From Planctomycetota bacterium (GTDB lineage Bacteria; Planctomycetota; UBA1135; GCA-002686595): DNA of 7,238 nucleotides. Both the position numbers and the translations under genes were made by a program. The stretch covers positions 1 to 7,238 of the forward strand of contig WTJQ01000008.1 in assembly GCA_011524785.1 (NCBI GenBank), in the 5' to 3' direction. Positions 1 through 6,820 of the stretch are shown piece by piece (the first letter of the stretch is position 1; each line of letters starts with the position of its first letter). Under the pieces are notes generated by a model. The model saw nothing but the letters and a program-made list of their open reading frames with translations, did not search any database and had not been told where the DNA came from.

Positions 1-248
1 GGTTCCTGCAGCAGGAGGAGGTTGGGCGGGCCAGGGCTCGCGACACGGACGGACCGTTCTGCTGAGCCAGGGCGGAGTCTAGCGCCTCGGGGGCTGCGGA
101 CCTCAATCCCACAGAGGTGACGGCGGGTGCCCGACCCAGCGCCGCCCTCCGCCTCGGATCGGGGAGGTCGACCGCCCTGCCCCGGAGCTTCGCGCGCGGG
201 CCCAGGAGCTCGGCTGCAGGCCCCCCCGTGGGGCGCCCGAAAAGGGGG
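1..248. other. Upstream stretch without a convincing gene
   Basis: I see no supportable gene here. The plus-strand reading frames that run through 117-330 are proline- and arginine-rich, match no family I recognise, and continue into the tRNA, so they are GC-driven artefacts. One weak hint of coding: the frame starting at position 3 stays open for 20 codons to a TGA at 63-65, with G or C in about 17 of 20 third positions. That would fit the last residues of a gene beginning left of the window, but 20 codons are too few to call. The right part (221-271) is full of C and G runs and can form strong hairpins, described under findings. Confidence 0.5.
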
Positions 249-277
249 TTGGCGCCCCCCCCGTCGGGCGCTAACCT
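249..277 (+). promoter_or_regulatory. Candidate sigma70-type promoter of the tRNA-Val gene
   Basis: A TTGGCG (249-254; 4 of 6 against TTGACA) is followed, after exactly 17 bases, by TAACCT (272-277). The latter matches TATAAT at the first, second and last positions. Transcription would start near 283-286, giving a leader of about 10 nt before the tRNA at 295, a normal geometry for a tRNA gene. The bases after the -10 box are GC-rich, as in stringently controlled stable-RNA promoters. The -10 match is only 3 of 6, so the call rests mainly on spacing and position. Confidence 0.45.
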
Positions 278-294
278 CTCGCCCCTGCGACGCG

Positions 295-371
<77 letters not shown>

Positions 372-484
372 TCGCTCCCGCCCTCGAGCGCAGTCTCGGG
401 CTGGGCAGCGGCCAGCCGGCCTCCCCCCGTCCCCCGCGAGGGAGATCCCTCCAACAGCCGGCCTCGAGACCGTACACAGGGGTC

Positions 485-1900
485 ATGAACTTGCTCCTGC
501 TGGCTCTCCTCGCCGGTGCTCCTGGGGAGGACCCGGCCCGCGCGGCCGCCTACGACGCCCTCGCCCAGCACCCCCGCCGCACGCCCGTGGTCGAGGTCGC
601 CTCGGTGGTCGGTCCCAGCGTGGTCTACATCGAGACCGAGTCCGTCGGGACCGTCGAGAGCTGGCCCTTCAGCCGCAAGGTGCGCCAGCAGGGCGGGGGG
701 ACCGGGGTCGTCGTCCACGAGGAGGGCTTCGTGGTCACCAACTTCCACGTGGTCCGCGGGGCCCAGAGGATCACCGTCTCGTTCGCCGGGGACCCCGTCA
801 GCTACCTCGCGGAGCTCCTGTCGTACAAGCAGAACGAGGACCTCGCCCTGCTCCGCATCCTGGACGAGGGCCTGCTCGACACCGGGGAGCTGCGTGAGGG
901 ACTGCCCGCGGGGATGCGCTCGGGCAGCGTTCGCCGGACCGAGACGCCGGACCTGTTCCACGTGGAGGTGGAGCGACGCCCCTTCCCCGCCGTGCGCATG
1001 GGCACGAGTGCCGACCTCATGATCGGCGAGACGGTCGTGGCGATCGGCAATCCTCACGGTCAGGAGCACACGGTCTCCGACGGGATCGTCTCAGGGCTCC
1101 ACCGCGACGTGCAGGCCCAGGACCTGCGCTTCTCGAACCTGATCCAGACCGACGCCTCCATCAACCTTGGAAACTCGGGAGGCCCGCTCCTCAACATCCA
1201 CGGTGAGCTGATCGGCATCAACACGGTCATGAACACGGCGGCCGAGAACATCGGGTTCGCGATCCCGGTGGATCGGGTCCGGGAGGTCCTCGAGGAGGAG
1301 CTCATCCCCAACGCTCGCCGCCGTGCCTGGCTGGGGCTGGACCTGGACCCCATGGACCCGGGGCTCGTCACCGCCGTCGTCCCGGGCGGGCCCGCCGAGG
1401 CGGCCGGGCTCTGCGTCGGTCACCGCATCGAGCGCCTCGGGGAGCGGCGCGTCGAGACGGCCGAGGACTGGACCCTCGCAAGCCTCCAGCTCATGCCCGG
1501 GGAGCTCACCCTGGCCGAGGTCGCGGGGCCCGATGGTCCCCTGGAGCTCAAGCTCATCCCGTGGACCAAGGTCGACGGCATCCTCTGGCGTCACCTGGGC
1601 CTGCGAATCCAGGTCCTGAAGACGCGCCGCAGCGGGGACCTCGTCCGCGTGATCAGCGTGCAGCCGGAGGGCCCAGCAGCGGCCACGGGCATGGAGATCG
1701 GCGACCTGCTCCCTGCGGTGCGTCCGGCGACCATGGGCGGGCGTCCCAGCGCCAAGATCCGATCGGGCCGGGACCTGGCTGCGATCGTGGAGCGCATGGC
1801 TCCGGACGAGGAGCTCGAGGTGGAGGTCATCCGCGTCCGCCCCGAGGCTCCCGGCGAGCTGGACCGCTACGTCGGGACCATCGTCGTTTCCGGGGGCTGA
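485..1900 (+). CDS. HtrA/DegP-type serine protease with two PDZ domains
   Basis: Predicted envelope-quality-control endopeptidase of the trypsin-like HtrA family (471 aa). The catalytic triad is visible: His88 in TNFHVV, Asp119 in NEDLALL and Ser231 in GNSGGPL. The oxyanion strand and the GINT and GFAIPVD signatures follow. PDZ1 spans about 280-357 (WLGLDLD, GGPAEAAGL) and PDZ2 about 369-468 (HLGLRI, GPAAATGMEIGD). The length matches DegP-like proteins. ATG 485 is chosen because the only earlier in-frame start is a GTG inside the tRNA. An AGGGG lies just 2 nt upstream, unusually close; the TTG at 491 would sit at better spacing. The N-terminus LLLLALLAGA looks like a short signal peptide or anchor but lacks the usual basic start, so periplasmic location is likely, not certain. 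Asp119 to Ser231 is 112 residues against about 75 in E. coli DegP, owing to an extra segment at about 126-165. No clear promoter was seen; readthrough from the tRNA is possible. Confidence 0.93.
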   Translation: MNLLLLALLAGAPGEDPARAAAYDALAQHPRRTPVVEVASVVGPSVVYIETESVGTVESWPFSRKVRQQGGGTGVVVHEEGFVVTNFHVVRGAQRITVSFAGDPVSYLAELLSYKQNEDLALLRILDEGLLDTGELREGLPAGMRSGSVRRTETPDLFHVEVERRPFPAVRMGTSADLMIGETVVAIGNPHGQEHTVSDGIVSGLHRDVQAQDLRFSNLIQTDASINLGNSGGPLLNIHGELIGINTVMNTAAENIGFAIPVDRVREVLEEELIPNARRRAWLGLDLDPMDPGLVTAVVPGGPAEAAGLCVGHRIERLGERRVETAEDWTLASLQLMPGELTLAEVAGPDGPLELKLIPWTKVDGILWRHLGLRIQVLKTRRSGDLVRVISVQPEGPAAATGMEIGDLLPAVRPATMGGRPSAKIRSGRDLAAIVERMAPDEELEVEVIRVRPEAPGELDRYVGTIVVSGG

Positions 1901-2026
1901 CTCCTCTGCCGGGCCATGGGCTCGAGCCCGCGAGGTCGACGACCGCGCGGCCCCGTGTCCCGTCGGGAGAGCCGGCCGCACGCCGCGTGCATCGAACGGA
2001 GCGCCCTCCTACGATCGAGTCCTGGG
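1901..2026. other. Intergenic gap between protease gene and carbamoyltransferase operon
   Basis: This 126-bp gap should carry the end of the protease transcript and the start of the operon. It holds a perfect 12-bp palindrome, GGGCTCGAGCCC (1918-1929), which could fold as a 4-bp stem with a 4-nt loop, but no T-run follows, so I do not call it a terminator. A TACGAT at 2010-2015 matches 4 of 6 bases of a -10 box. It would place the transcript start only a few bases before the ATG at 2027, and the -35 region at 17-bp spacing (GTGCAT) is poor. The promoter is therefore unresolved. Confidence 0.35.
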
Positions 2027-2236
2027 ATGAGAGCTCTCCAGCAGTTCACCGAGCGCTTCGGGCAGCTGATGTCGCGGACGCTGCTGACGGTCCTGTACTA
2101 CGGGGTCCTCGGCCCGGTCGCCCTCGTCTACCAGCGCGTGGCGGATCCGCTCCACCTCCGACGCCGCCCCGATGGCAACTGGACCGCCTGGCGTGGAACC
2201 GACAGCTCCCTCCGGGCCGCTCGCCGACAGGACTGA
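2027..2236 (+). CDS. Small one-span membrane protein, SxtJ C-terminal-like
   Basis: A 69-aa protein directly before the carbamoyltransferase gene, ending 3 nt before its start, so the two are almost certainly co-transcribed. Residues 18-35 form one hydrophobic span (LLTVLYYGVLGPVALVY). They are followed by a basic tail with ADPL at 39-42 and RRRPDGNW at 45-52. This pattern (span, GP, then a DPL and basic residues, then an aromatic) resembles my recollection of the C-terminal half of SxtJ-type proteins, which sit beside carbamoyltransferases. SxtJ proteins are roughly twice as long with further spans, so this would be a short or N-terminally reduced form. ATG 2027 is preferred to the in-frame ATG at 1916, whose extra 37 residues are arginine/proline-rich and look non-coding. 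No good ribosome site is seen. The strongly basic tail suggests a cytoplasmic C-terminus. Function unknown; SxtJ kinship is from memory of the pattern. Confidence 0.7.
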   Translation: MRALQQFTERFGQLMSRTLLTVLYYGVLGPVALVYQRVADPLHLRRRPDGNWTAWRGTDSSLRAARRQD

Positions 2237-2239
2237 CCC

Positions 2240-4030
2240 ATGAACGTCCTCGGACTCTCCTTCCACTACCACGACTCGGCCGCGGCCCTGGTCAAGTCGG
2301 GGGTGCTCGTCGCTGCCGCCTGCGAGGAGCGCTTCAGCCGGGTGAAGCACGACTCGGGCTTCCCCACCCGCGCTATCGCGTTCGCACTGGAGAAGGGCGG
2401 CATCACGCTCGACGAGGTCGACCACGTCGTCTTCTACGAGAAGCCGTTCGTGAAGTTCGAGCGCATGCTGCTGACGTCCCTGGCGACCTTCCCCCGGTCC
2501 GCAGGGGTGTTCCGGGAGTCCATGCAGCGCTGGATCAGCGACAAGCTCTGGGTGAAGTCTCGCCTGGCACGCGAGCTCGGCGTCCCGCGCTCCAAGCTGC
2601 TCTTCGCCGATCACCACATGTCCCATGCCGCGGCGAGCTTCTTCACCTCGCCCTTCGAGGAGGCTGCGATCCTCACCGTGGACGGCGCGGGCGAGTGGAC
2701 CACCTCCACCATGGGGACCGGGCGCGGGACCTCCATCGAGCTCCACAAGGAGCTGCGCTTCCCGCACTCGCTGGGGCTGCTGTACTCGGCCTTCACGGCC
2801 TACTGCGGCTTCGAGATCAACGAGGGCGAGTACAAGCTGATGGGGATGCACCCCTACGGCACGCCCCGCTACAAGGACCGCATCCGCGAGCTGATCCACG
2901 TCGCCGACGACGGCAGCCTCTGGCACGACATGAAGTACTTCCGCTACCACTGGTCGCGGAACGACACCCTCTCGACCGCGTTCGAGGAGCACTTCGGCCG
3001 GCCCCGCCGCGATCCGAAGCACCAGGACAAGAGCCTGGATCCCTTCTACTGCGACATGGCCGCCTCCATCCAGGCGGTCACCGAGGACGTGCTGCTCCAG
3101 ATGCTGGGGCACCTCCACCAGACCACTGGCCTCCCGGCCGTCTGCCTCTCCGGAGGCGTGGCCCTCAACTCCGTCGCCAACTACAAGCTGCTGCGGAAGG
3201 GCCCGTTCGAGGACGTCTACATCCACCCCGCCCCGGGCGACGACGGCGGCTCGGTCGGCGCTGCGTACTGGGCCTACAACCAGGTGCTGGGCCAGCCTCG
3301 CGGCCCCGCCCTCGACCACGCCTACCTGGGGAGTGAGTACACCGACGCCCAGATCGAGGGGTTCCTGCGGGAGTACGACATTCCCTTCGAGAAGATCCCC
3401 GACGACCAGGAGTTCTACCGCTTCGTCGCGCAGGCCCTCGCCGACGGCATGGTCTGCGGCTGGTACCGCGGGCGCTTCGAGTGGGGCCCGCGTGCCCTCG
3501 GCGCACGATCGATCATCGCCGACCCCCGGCGCGCGGAGATGAAGGACAAGCTCAACGCGACGATCAAGTTCCGGGAGGCCTTCCGTCCCTTCGCGCCCTC
3601 GGTCCTGGAGGAGCGGGCCAACGAGTTCTTCGACATCCCCGAGGCCGAGCGGCACTTCCCGGCCCGCTTCATGCTCTACGTCGCCCCCGTTCGGGAGGAG
3701 AAGCGCGCGGACCTGCCCGCGATCACCCACGAGGACGGCTCGGGCCGCCTCCAGACCGTGTTCAAGGACACCAACCCTGCCTACCACCAGATGATCGCCG
3801 CCTTCGGCGAGCTGACGGGGGTGCCCGTGGTCATGAACACGTCCTTCAACCTGAAGGGCGAGCCGATCGTCGAGAGCCCGGCCCACGCCTTCAACACCTT
3901 CTCGCGCAGCGGCATGGACCTGCTGCTGCTCCACAACTACGTGGTGCGCGCCGACGCCAAGCGCGAGATCGCCGAGACCCCGTTCCACCTGCGCCACGAG
4001 GGCGACTCGGTCCTCCAGATGGTGAGCTGA
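2240..4030 (+). CDS. O-carbamoyltransferase, NodU/CmcH/SxtI family
   Basis: A 596-aa enzyme of the family that makes carbamoyl-adenylate from carbamoyl phosphate and ATP, then passes the carbamoyl group to a hydroxyl. Known acceptors are sugars, antibiotics and saxitoxin precursors. The opening HYHDSAAALV is the family's N-terminal signature. The Kae1-like domain (about 1-370) shows H125xxxH129 in HHMSHAAA, D148 in DGAGEW, GEYKLMG at 196-202, CLSGGVALNS at 302-311, and D334/D335 in GDDGGS. The HxxxH-to-Asp spacing matches the metal site described for TobZ. The C-terminal carbamoyltransferase domain follows, with EWGPRALGARS at 414-424, FRPFAP at 448-453 and NTSFNLKGEP from 533. The length is normal and every expected motif is intact, so it should be active. 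A weak AGGA (2229-2232) serves ATG 2240. Cytoplasmic by composition, although neighbouring products are membrane proteins. Acceptor unknown; nodU, cmcH or sxtI cannot be assigned. Confidence 0.95.
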   Translation: MNVLGLSFHYHDSAAALVKSGVLVAAACEERFSRVKHDSGFPTRAIAFALEKGGITLDEVDHVVFYEKPFVKFERMLLTSLATFPRSAGVFRESMQRWISDKLWVKSRLARELGVPRSKLLFADHHMSHAAASFFTSPFEEAAILTVDGAGEWTTSTMGTGRGTSIELHKELRFPHSLGLLYSAFTAYCGFEINEGEYKLMGMHPYGTPRYKDRIRELIHVADDGSLWHDMKYFRYHWSRNDTLSTAFEEHFGRPRRDPKHQDKSLDPFYCDMAASIQAVTEDVLLQMLGHLHQTTGLPAVCLSGGVALNSVANYKLLRKGPFEDVYIHPAPGDDGGSVGAAYWAYNQVLGQPRGPALDHAYLGSEYTDAQIEGFLREYDIPFEKIPDDQEFYRFVAQALADGMVCGWYRGRFEWGPRALGARSIIADPRRAEMKDKLNATIKFREAFRPFAPSVLEERANEFFDIPEAERHFPARFMLYVAPVREEKRADLPAITHEDGSGRLQTVFKDTNPAYHQMIAAFGELTGVPVVMNTSFNLKGEPIVESPAHAFNTFSRSGMDLLLLHNYVVRADAKREIAETPFHLRHEGDSVLQMVS

Positions 4031-4033
4031 GCC

Positions 4034-5584
4034 GTGCGCGCCCTCAACTCGCTGCTCGCGGTCCTGGTGACCCTGGCCCTCTTCGGGCTCGCCATGGAGG
4101 GAGGACTGCGCCTGATCGGCCGCGGCCCGGCCGTGACCCTCAACCGGTACGACCCGGTCACGGGCTGGTCGAAGGTCCCGGGGCTCGAGGCCGGCCGGCG
4201 GACCTCCGAGTACACGGTCGAATTCGCGTTCAACTCCGTCGGGCTGCGAGAGGACCCGAGCGTCACCCCCGAGCGGCTCGACCCCGAGGCGCTGCGCGTG
4301 CTGTGCCTGGGCGACTCGTTCGTCCTCGGGTTCGGGGTCCAGCGTCAGGACCACTTCGTGGACCTCCTGGAGGCGGCGCTCCGCGCCACGGGCAGGCCGG
4401 CCGAGGTCGTGAACGTGGGCACGGAGGGCTGGTCGACGGACCAGCAGGTGGCGTGGCTGGAGACGTACGGGGCCGCCTGGAGCCCCGACCTCGTGCTGCT
4501 GCCGTACGAGAACGACCTCTTCTGGAACACCCAGGAGCAGTACCTGCGCTTCCCCAAGCCGCGCTACGGCGAGGACGGGCTGCGGGAGCCGCGCCCTCTG
4601 GCGGACCCGGGTCCCCGTCCCCTGCGGGATCGGTCGGCACTGCTCGGCCTCCTCCCCGGCGGCGGTGCTAGACCCCCCTTGATCGAGGTGGAGGGTCACA
4701 CCCTGCTCGCGGAGCATGGGGTGCTCCTTGAGGGCGGAGGCCCTCGGCAAGGCGACATCACGGCCCGCACCAGGGGCTGCCTGCGCGCCGTCGCGCGCTG
4801 GTCGACCGCCGAGGACACCCTTGTGACCGTCGTGCCCCTGCCCTCCCACAGCGCGATCGAGGAGCGCTACGCGAGTGAGGTCTTCGGCCCCCGCGTGCTG
4901 GACGGCCTCGCACGCTCAGCGTGGGATCCGGAGCGCCCGCTCGAGCTCCTGTTCACCCTGGCCGCCGAGGCCGGCCTCCCCACGCACGACCTGCGACCCG
5001 CGCTCGAGGCGTCCCTTGCCTCGGGCGGCCGCCCGTACCACGAGGTCGACTGGCACTTCTCACCGGAGGGCTCCCGCGTCGTAGCACGCTCGCTCCTGGA
5101 GGCCGTCGACGCGAGCGGCGCCCTGCCTCCTGCCACGGGAACGGTGCCCGAGGTCCTGGCGACGGCCGCCTCCCCCAACGGCCGACCCACGTGGCCCCTC
5201 TGGTACCTCGCCCTGACGTTGGGCCTCGCGACCGCCTACCGGCGGGCGTACCCCGACGAGTCCACACCTCGCGCCGCGCTCCAGGTCGCGGGCCTGCTCG
5301 CGCTCGTCTTCACGGTCGCCCTGGGGGGCTCGGCGCTGCTGGCCCTGCTCCCCCCGGCGGCGGCCAGCCTGCTGGGTGCCACGCTCCTCGCAGCGCTCCT
5401 CGGCTTCTGCGCCTGGAAGCTCGGGGACCGCCTGGGCACCATCACGGAGCTCGTCAGCGCCTTCGTGCGCCGCGGCCACTGGTACCTCATGCCCCTGGTG
5501 GTCGTGCTGCTGACCGTGGGGTCCCTGCTCGTGGTCGCAGCCTCCTCGCCGCTCGTCGCGCCGTTCATCTACACCCTGTTCTGA
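4034..5584 (+). CDS. Membrane SGNH/GDSL hydrolase fused to a DUF5989-like tail
   Basis: A 516-aa protein starting at GTG 4034, 3 nt after the carbamoyltransferase stop, with GGTGAG (4021-4026) as a possible ribosome site. Residues 4-21 form a signal anchor. The SGNH domain (about 87-350) shows the nucleophile Ser95 in LGDSF, block II Gly near 129 (NVGTEGWS), Asn160 in PYEND (the usual GxND glycine is replaced), and Asp339/His341 in DWHFSPEG. Such enzymes hydrolyse or transfer acyl esters. Four spans follow at about 388-401, 415-440, 443-461 and 484-503. Basic residues at 402-413 and 462-482 fit a topology with the SGNH domain in the periplasm. The last 45-50 residues, ending PFIYTLF, match my memory of DUF5989 (SxtK-like) proteins, normally separate proteins of about 50 aa. 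The reading frame is unbroken with no good internal start, so I read it as a true fusion. The hydrolase call is firm; the DUF5989 call is moderate. Confidence 0.87.
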   Translation: MRALNSLLAVLVTLALFGLAMEGGLRLIGRGPAVTLNRYDPVTGWSKVPGLEAGRRTSEYTVEFAFNSVGLREDPSVTPERLDPEALRVLCLGDSFVLGFGVQRQDHFVDLLEAALRATGRPAEVVNVGTEGWSTDQQVAWLETYGAAWSPDLVLLPYENDLFWNTQEQYLRFPKPRYGEDGLREPRPLADPGPRPLRDRSALLGLLPGGGARPPLIEVEGHTLLAEHGVLLEGGGPRQGDITARTRGCLRAVARWSTAEDTLVTVVPLPSHSAIEERYASEVFGPRVLDGLARSAWDPERPLELLFTLAAEAGLPTHDLRPALEASLASGGRPYHEVDWHFSPEGSRVVARSLLEAVDASGALPPATGTVPEVLATAASPNGRPTWPLWYLALTLGLATAYRRAYPDESTPRAALQVAGLLALVFTVALGGSALLALLPPAAASLLGATLLAALLGFCAWKLGDRLGTITELVSAFVRRGHWYLMPLVVVLLTVGSLLVVAASSPLVAPFIYTLF

Positions 5585-5591
5585 TCCTCCC

Positions 5592-5723
5592 GTGAAGCGC
5601 TTCCTCGCCGAGAACTGGCTCTGGATCCTGGCCCCGATCGTGATCGTGCTCGGGCTGCTCTACGCCATGAGCCAGATGGGTGGCGACGCCCCGTCCTCCG
5701 CAGGGCACGTCTACAGGCTGTGA
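5592..5723 (+). CDS. 43-aa single-span membrane microprotein
   Basis: A short frame 7 nt after the SGNH-DUF5989 gene, starting at GTG 5592 and ending TGA 5721-5723. The product begins MKRFLAENWLWILAP, has one clear membrane span at about 9-27 (WLWILAPIVIVLGLLYAMS), then a short polar tail ending GHVYRL. The basic N-terminus predicts N-in, C-out topology. Third codon positions are almost all G or C, as in its neighbours, which supports real coding. From memory, small proteins with an ENWLWI-type start occur beside DUF5989 and carbamoyltransferase genes, so it is probably the last member of this operon. No Shine-Dalgarno sequence is visible, and translation may be coupled to the gene before it. 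It ends 10 nt before the convergent deacetylase gene. Function unknown; a structural or anchoring subunit is a guess. Confidence 0.72.
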   Translation: MKRFLAENWLWILAPIVIVLGLLYAMSQMGGDAPSSAGHVYRL

Positions 5724-5733
5724 GCGGCGAGCC

Positions 5734-6804
5734 TCACTCGAGCAGGTGCAGCCCGAGGCGCTCCAACAGGAGATACCCCCCCGCGGCCTGCACCACGGCC
5801 TGCGGGATGGACGTGTCCTCGTCGATCATCAGTCGAGGCAGGCGGTAGGCGGGCGAGTCCGCAGTGACGACGCCGGCGTGGGTCGTCACCGCCAGGCAGT
5901 ACCCGGCTCGGCGAGCGGCCTCCTCGGAGGCCCCGTCGAAGTCCCACCGCCGGCCGAAGGGGTAGGCGAACGTCGTGGGCGCGCCGCCCGCCAGGGAGCG
6001 CGCGAGATCCTCGCGCCCCCCCTCGATCTCAGCGGCCTGCTCCTCCGCCTCCAGGGTCGACAGCACCTCGTGCGTGCGCGTGTGGCCGCCCAGCTCCAAC
6101 CCAGCCGCCGCAGCCTCGTCGGCCTCTGCGAGGGTCAGGTGGATCCGCTCGCAGAGGGCCTGCAGGTCTCCGCCGCGCTCCTCGACCAGCTGCCCCAGGA
6201 CCCGGTCCCGCTCCTCGCGACGGGCCTGGTACTTCAGGACCCGCTTCACCTGGTACGCGCTGGCCCGCTCCTCGAGCAGGAGCTGCTCGAGCCGGACGCA
6301 GGCGTCCTCGTCGTCCGCGTGCGCCATGTAGGCGCGCGCGACCTCGACCGGGCGGAGGCCGCCCTCCGCGAGGAGCCAGAAGTAGCCGTGGGACCAGTTG
6401 GGACGCCGCTCCAGGAGCGCCCGGCTCTCCAGGTAGACCGTCGCGCGGGCTCCCGTCTCCTCGAGGACCGCCGGGAGCACCGTCAGGTTGTCCCGGTAGC
6501 CGTCGTCCATGGAGAGCGCGACCATGGAGCGGCCGCTGCCGGCCTGCAGCGCCTGCCACCCCTCATCAACAGTCACGGCCTCGAAGCGGCTGGTGAGGGC
6601 TCCCAGGAGCTGGGTGAGGCGAGAGCGGGAGATGCGCATGTCCGCGGGGAGGTCCCCGTTGACGGCCGGGTCCTCGACGCAGTGCCCCGCCAGGACGAGC
6701 AGGCGCCGTGGGGCGAGCCGGTCCGCCACGCGCCAGAGGCCCGTGTGGTAGAGGCCCAGGGCCCAGGCGTCCCGCAGGAGCCCCTTGAGGCGATGCTTGA
6801 TCAT
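5734..6804 (-). CDS. Polysaccharide deacetylase (NodB homology domain)
   Basis: A 356-aa carbohydrate esterase 4-type enzyme, expected to remove N- or O-acetyl groups from a polysaccharide in a metal-dependent way. The visible motifs are SMDDGYRDN with Asp100/Asp101 (motif 1, usually TFDDG), GGHTRTH with His241 and His245 (motif 2, HxxxH), FAYPFGRRWDF at 279-289 (motif 3), and YRLPRLMIDED at 320-330 (late motif). About 105 residues of mostly charged, helical-looking sequence (130-235) separate motifs 1 and 2, longer than in minimal NodB domains. No signal peptide is evident, so it may act in the cytoplasm or need another route. ATG 6804 is chosen because the same open frame extends to 7236 only as arginine-rich sequence overlapping the upstream gene in another frame. 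It lies 16 nt after that gene's stop, in an apparent operon, and converges on the microprotein gene. Confidence 0.9.
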   Translation of the reverse strand: MIKHRLKGLLRDAWALGLYHTGLWRVADRLAPRRLLVLAGHCVEDPAVNGDLPADMRISRSRLTQLLGALTSRFEAVTVDEGWQALQAGSGRSMVALSMDDGYRDNLTVLPAVLEETGARATVYLESRALLERRPNWSHGYFWLLAEGGLRPVEVARAYMAHADDEDACVRLEQLLLEERASAYQVKRVLKYQARREERDRVLGQLVEERGGDLQALCERIHLTLAEADEAAAAGLELGGHTRTHEVLSTLEAEEQAAEIEGGREDLARSLAGGAPTTFAYPFGRRWDFDGASEEAARRAGYCLAVTTHAGVVTADSPAYRLPRLMIDEDTSIPQAVVQAAGGYLLLERLGLHLLE

Positions 6805-6820
6805 CCCGGCCGCCGCGCGC

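Noticed and set aside
438..451. GAGGGAGATCCCTC inverted repeat after the tRNA as a terminator
   Set aside because: A 5-bp stem with a 4-nt loop and no following T-run is too weak to call, and such palindromes are common at this GC content.
413..465. 11-bp direct repeat CAGCCGGCCTC at 413-423 and 455-465 as an operator or tRNA-associated att site
   Set aside because: It is short, GC-rich, occurs only twice, does not match the tRNA 3' end, and no integrase or mobile gene is in view.
1561..3336. 591-residue plus-strand open frame across the protease end and carbamoyltransferase start
   Set aside because: It is a shifted frame rich in Arg, Pro and Gly that crosses gene boundaries and has no recognisable motif.
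2009..4849. 946-residue open frame on the minus strand opposite the operon
   Set aside because: It overlaps the carbamoyltransferase and SGNH genes, whose motifs are unmistakable on the plus strand. Its composition (runs of Val, Glu, Gly, His, Arg) is what antisense reading of GC-rich coding DNA produces, and I recognise no domain.
5720..5737. GTGAG-N8-CTCAC inverted repeat between the convergent genes as a bidirectional terminator
   Set aside because: The stem is only 5 bp, has no T-run on either side, and arises largely because the two stop codons (TGA and the complement TCA) face each other.
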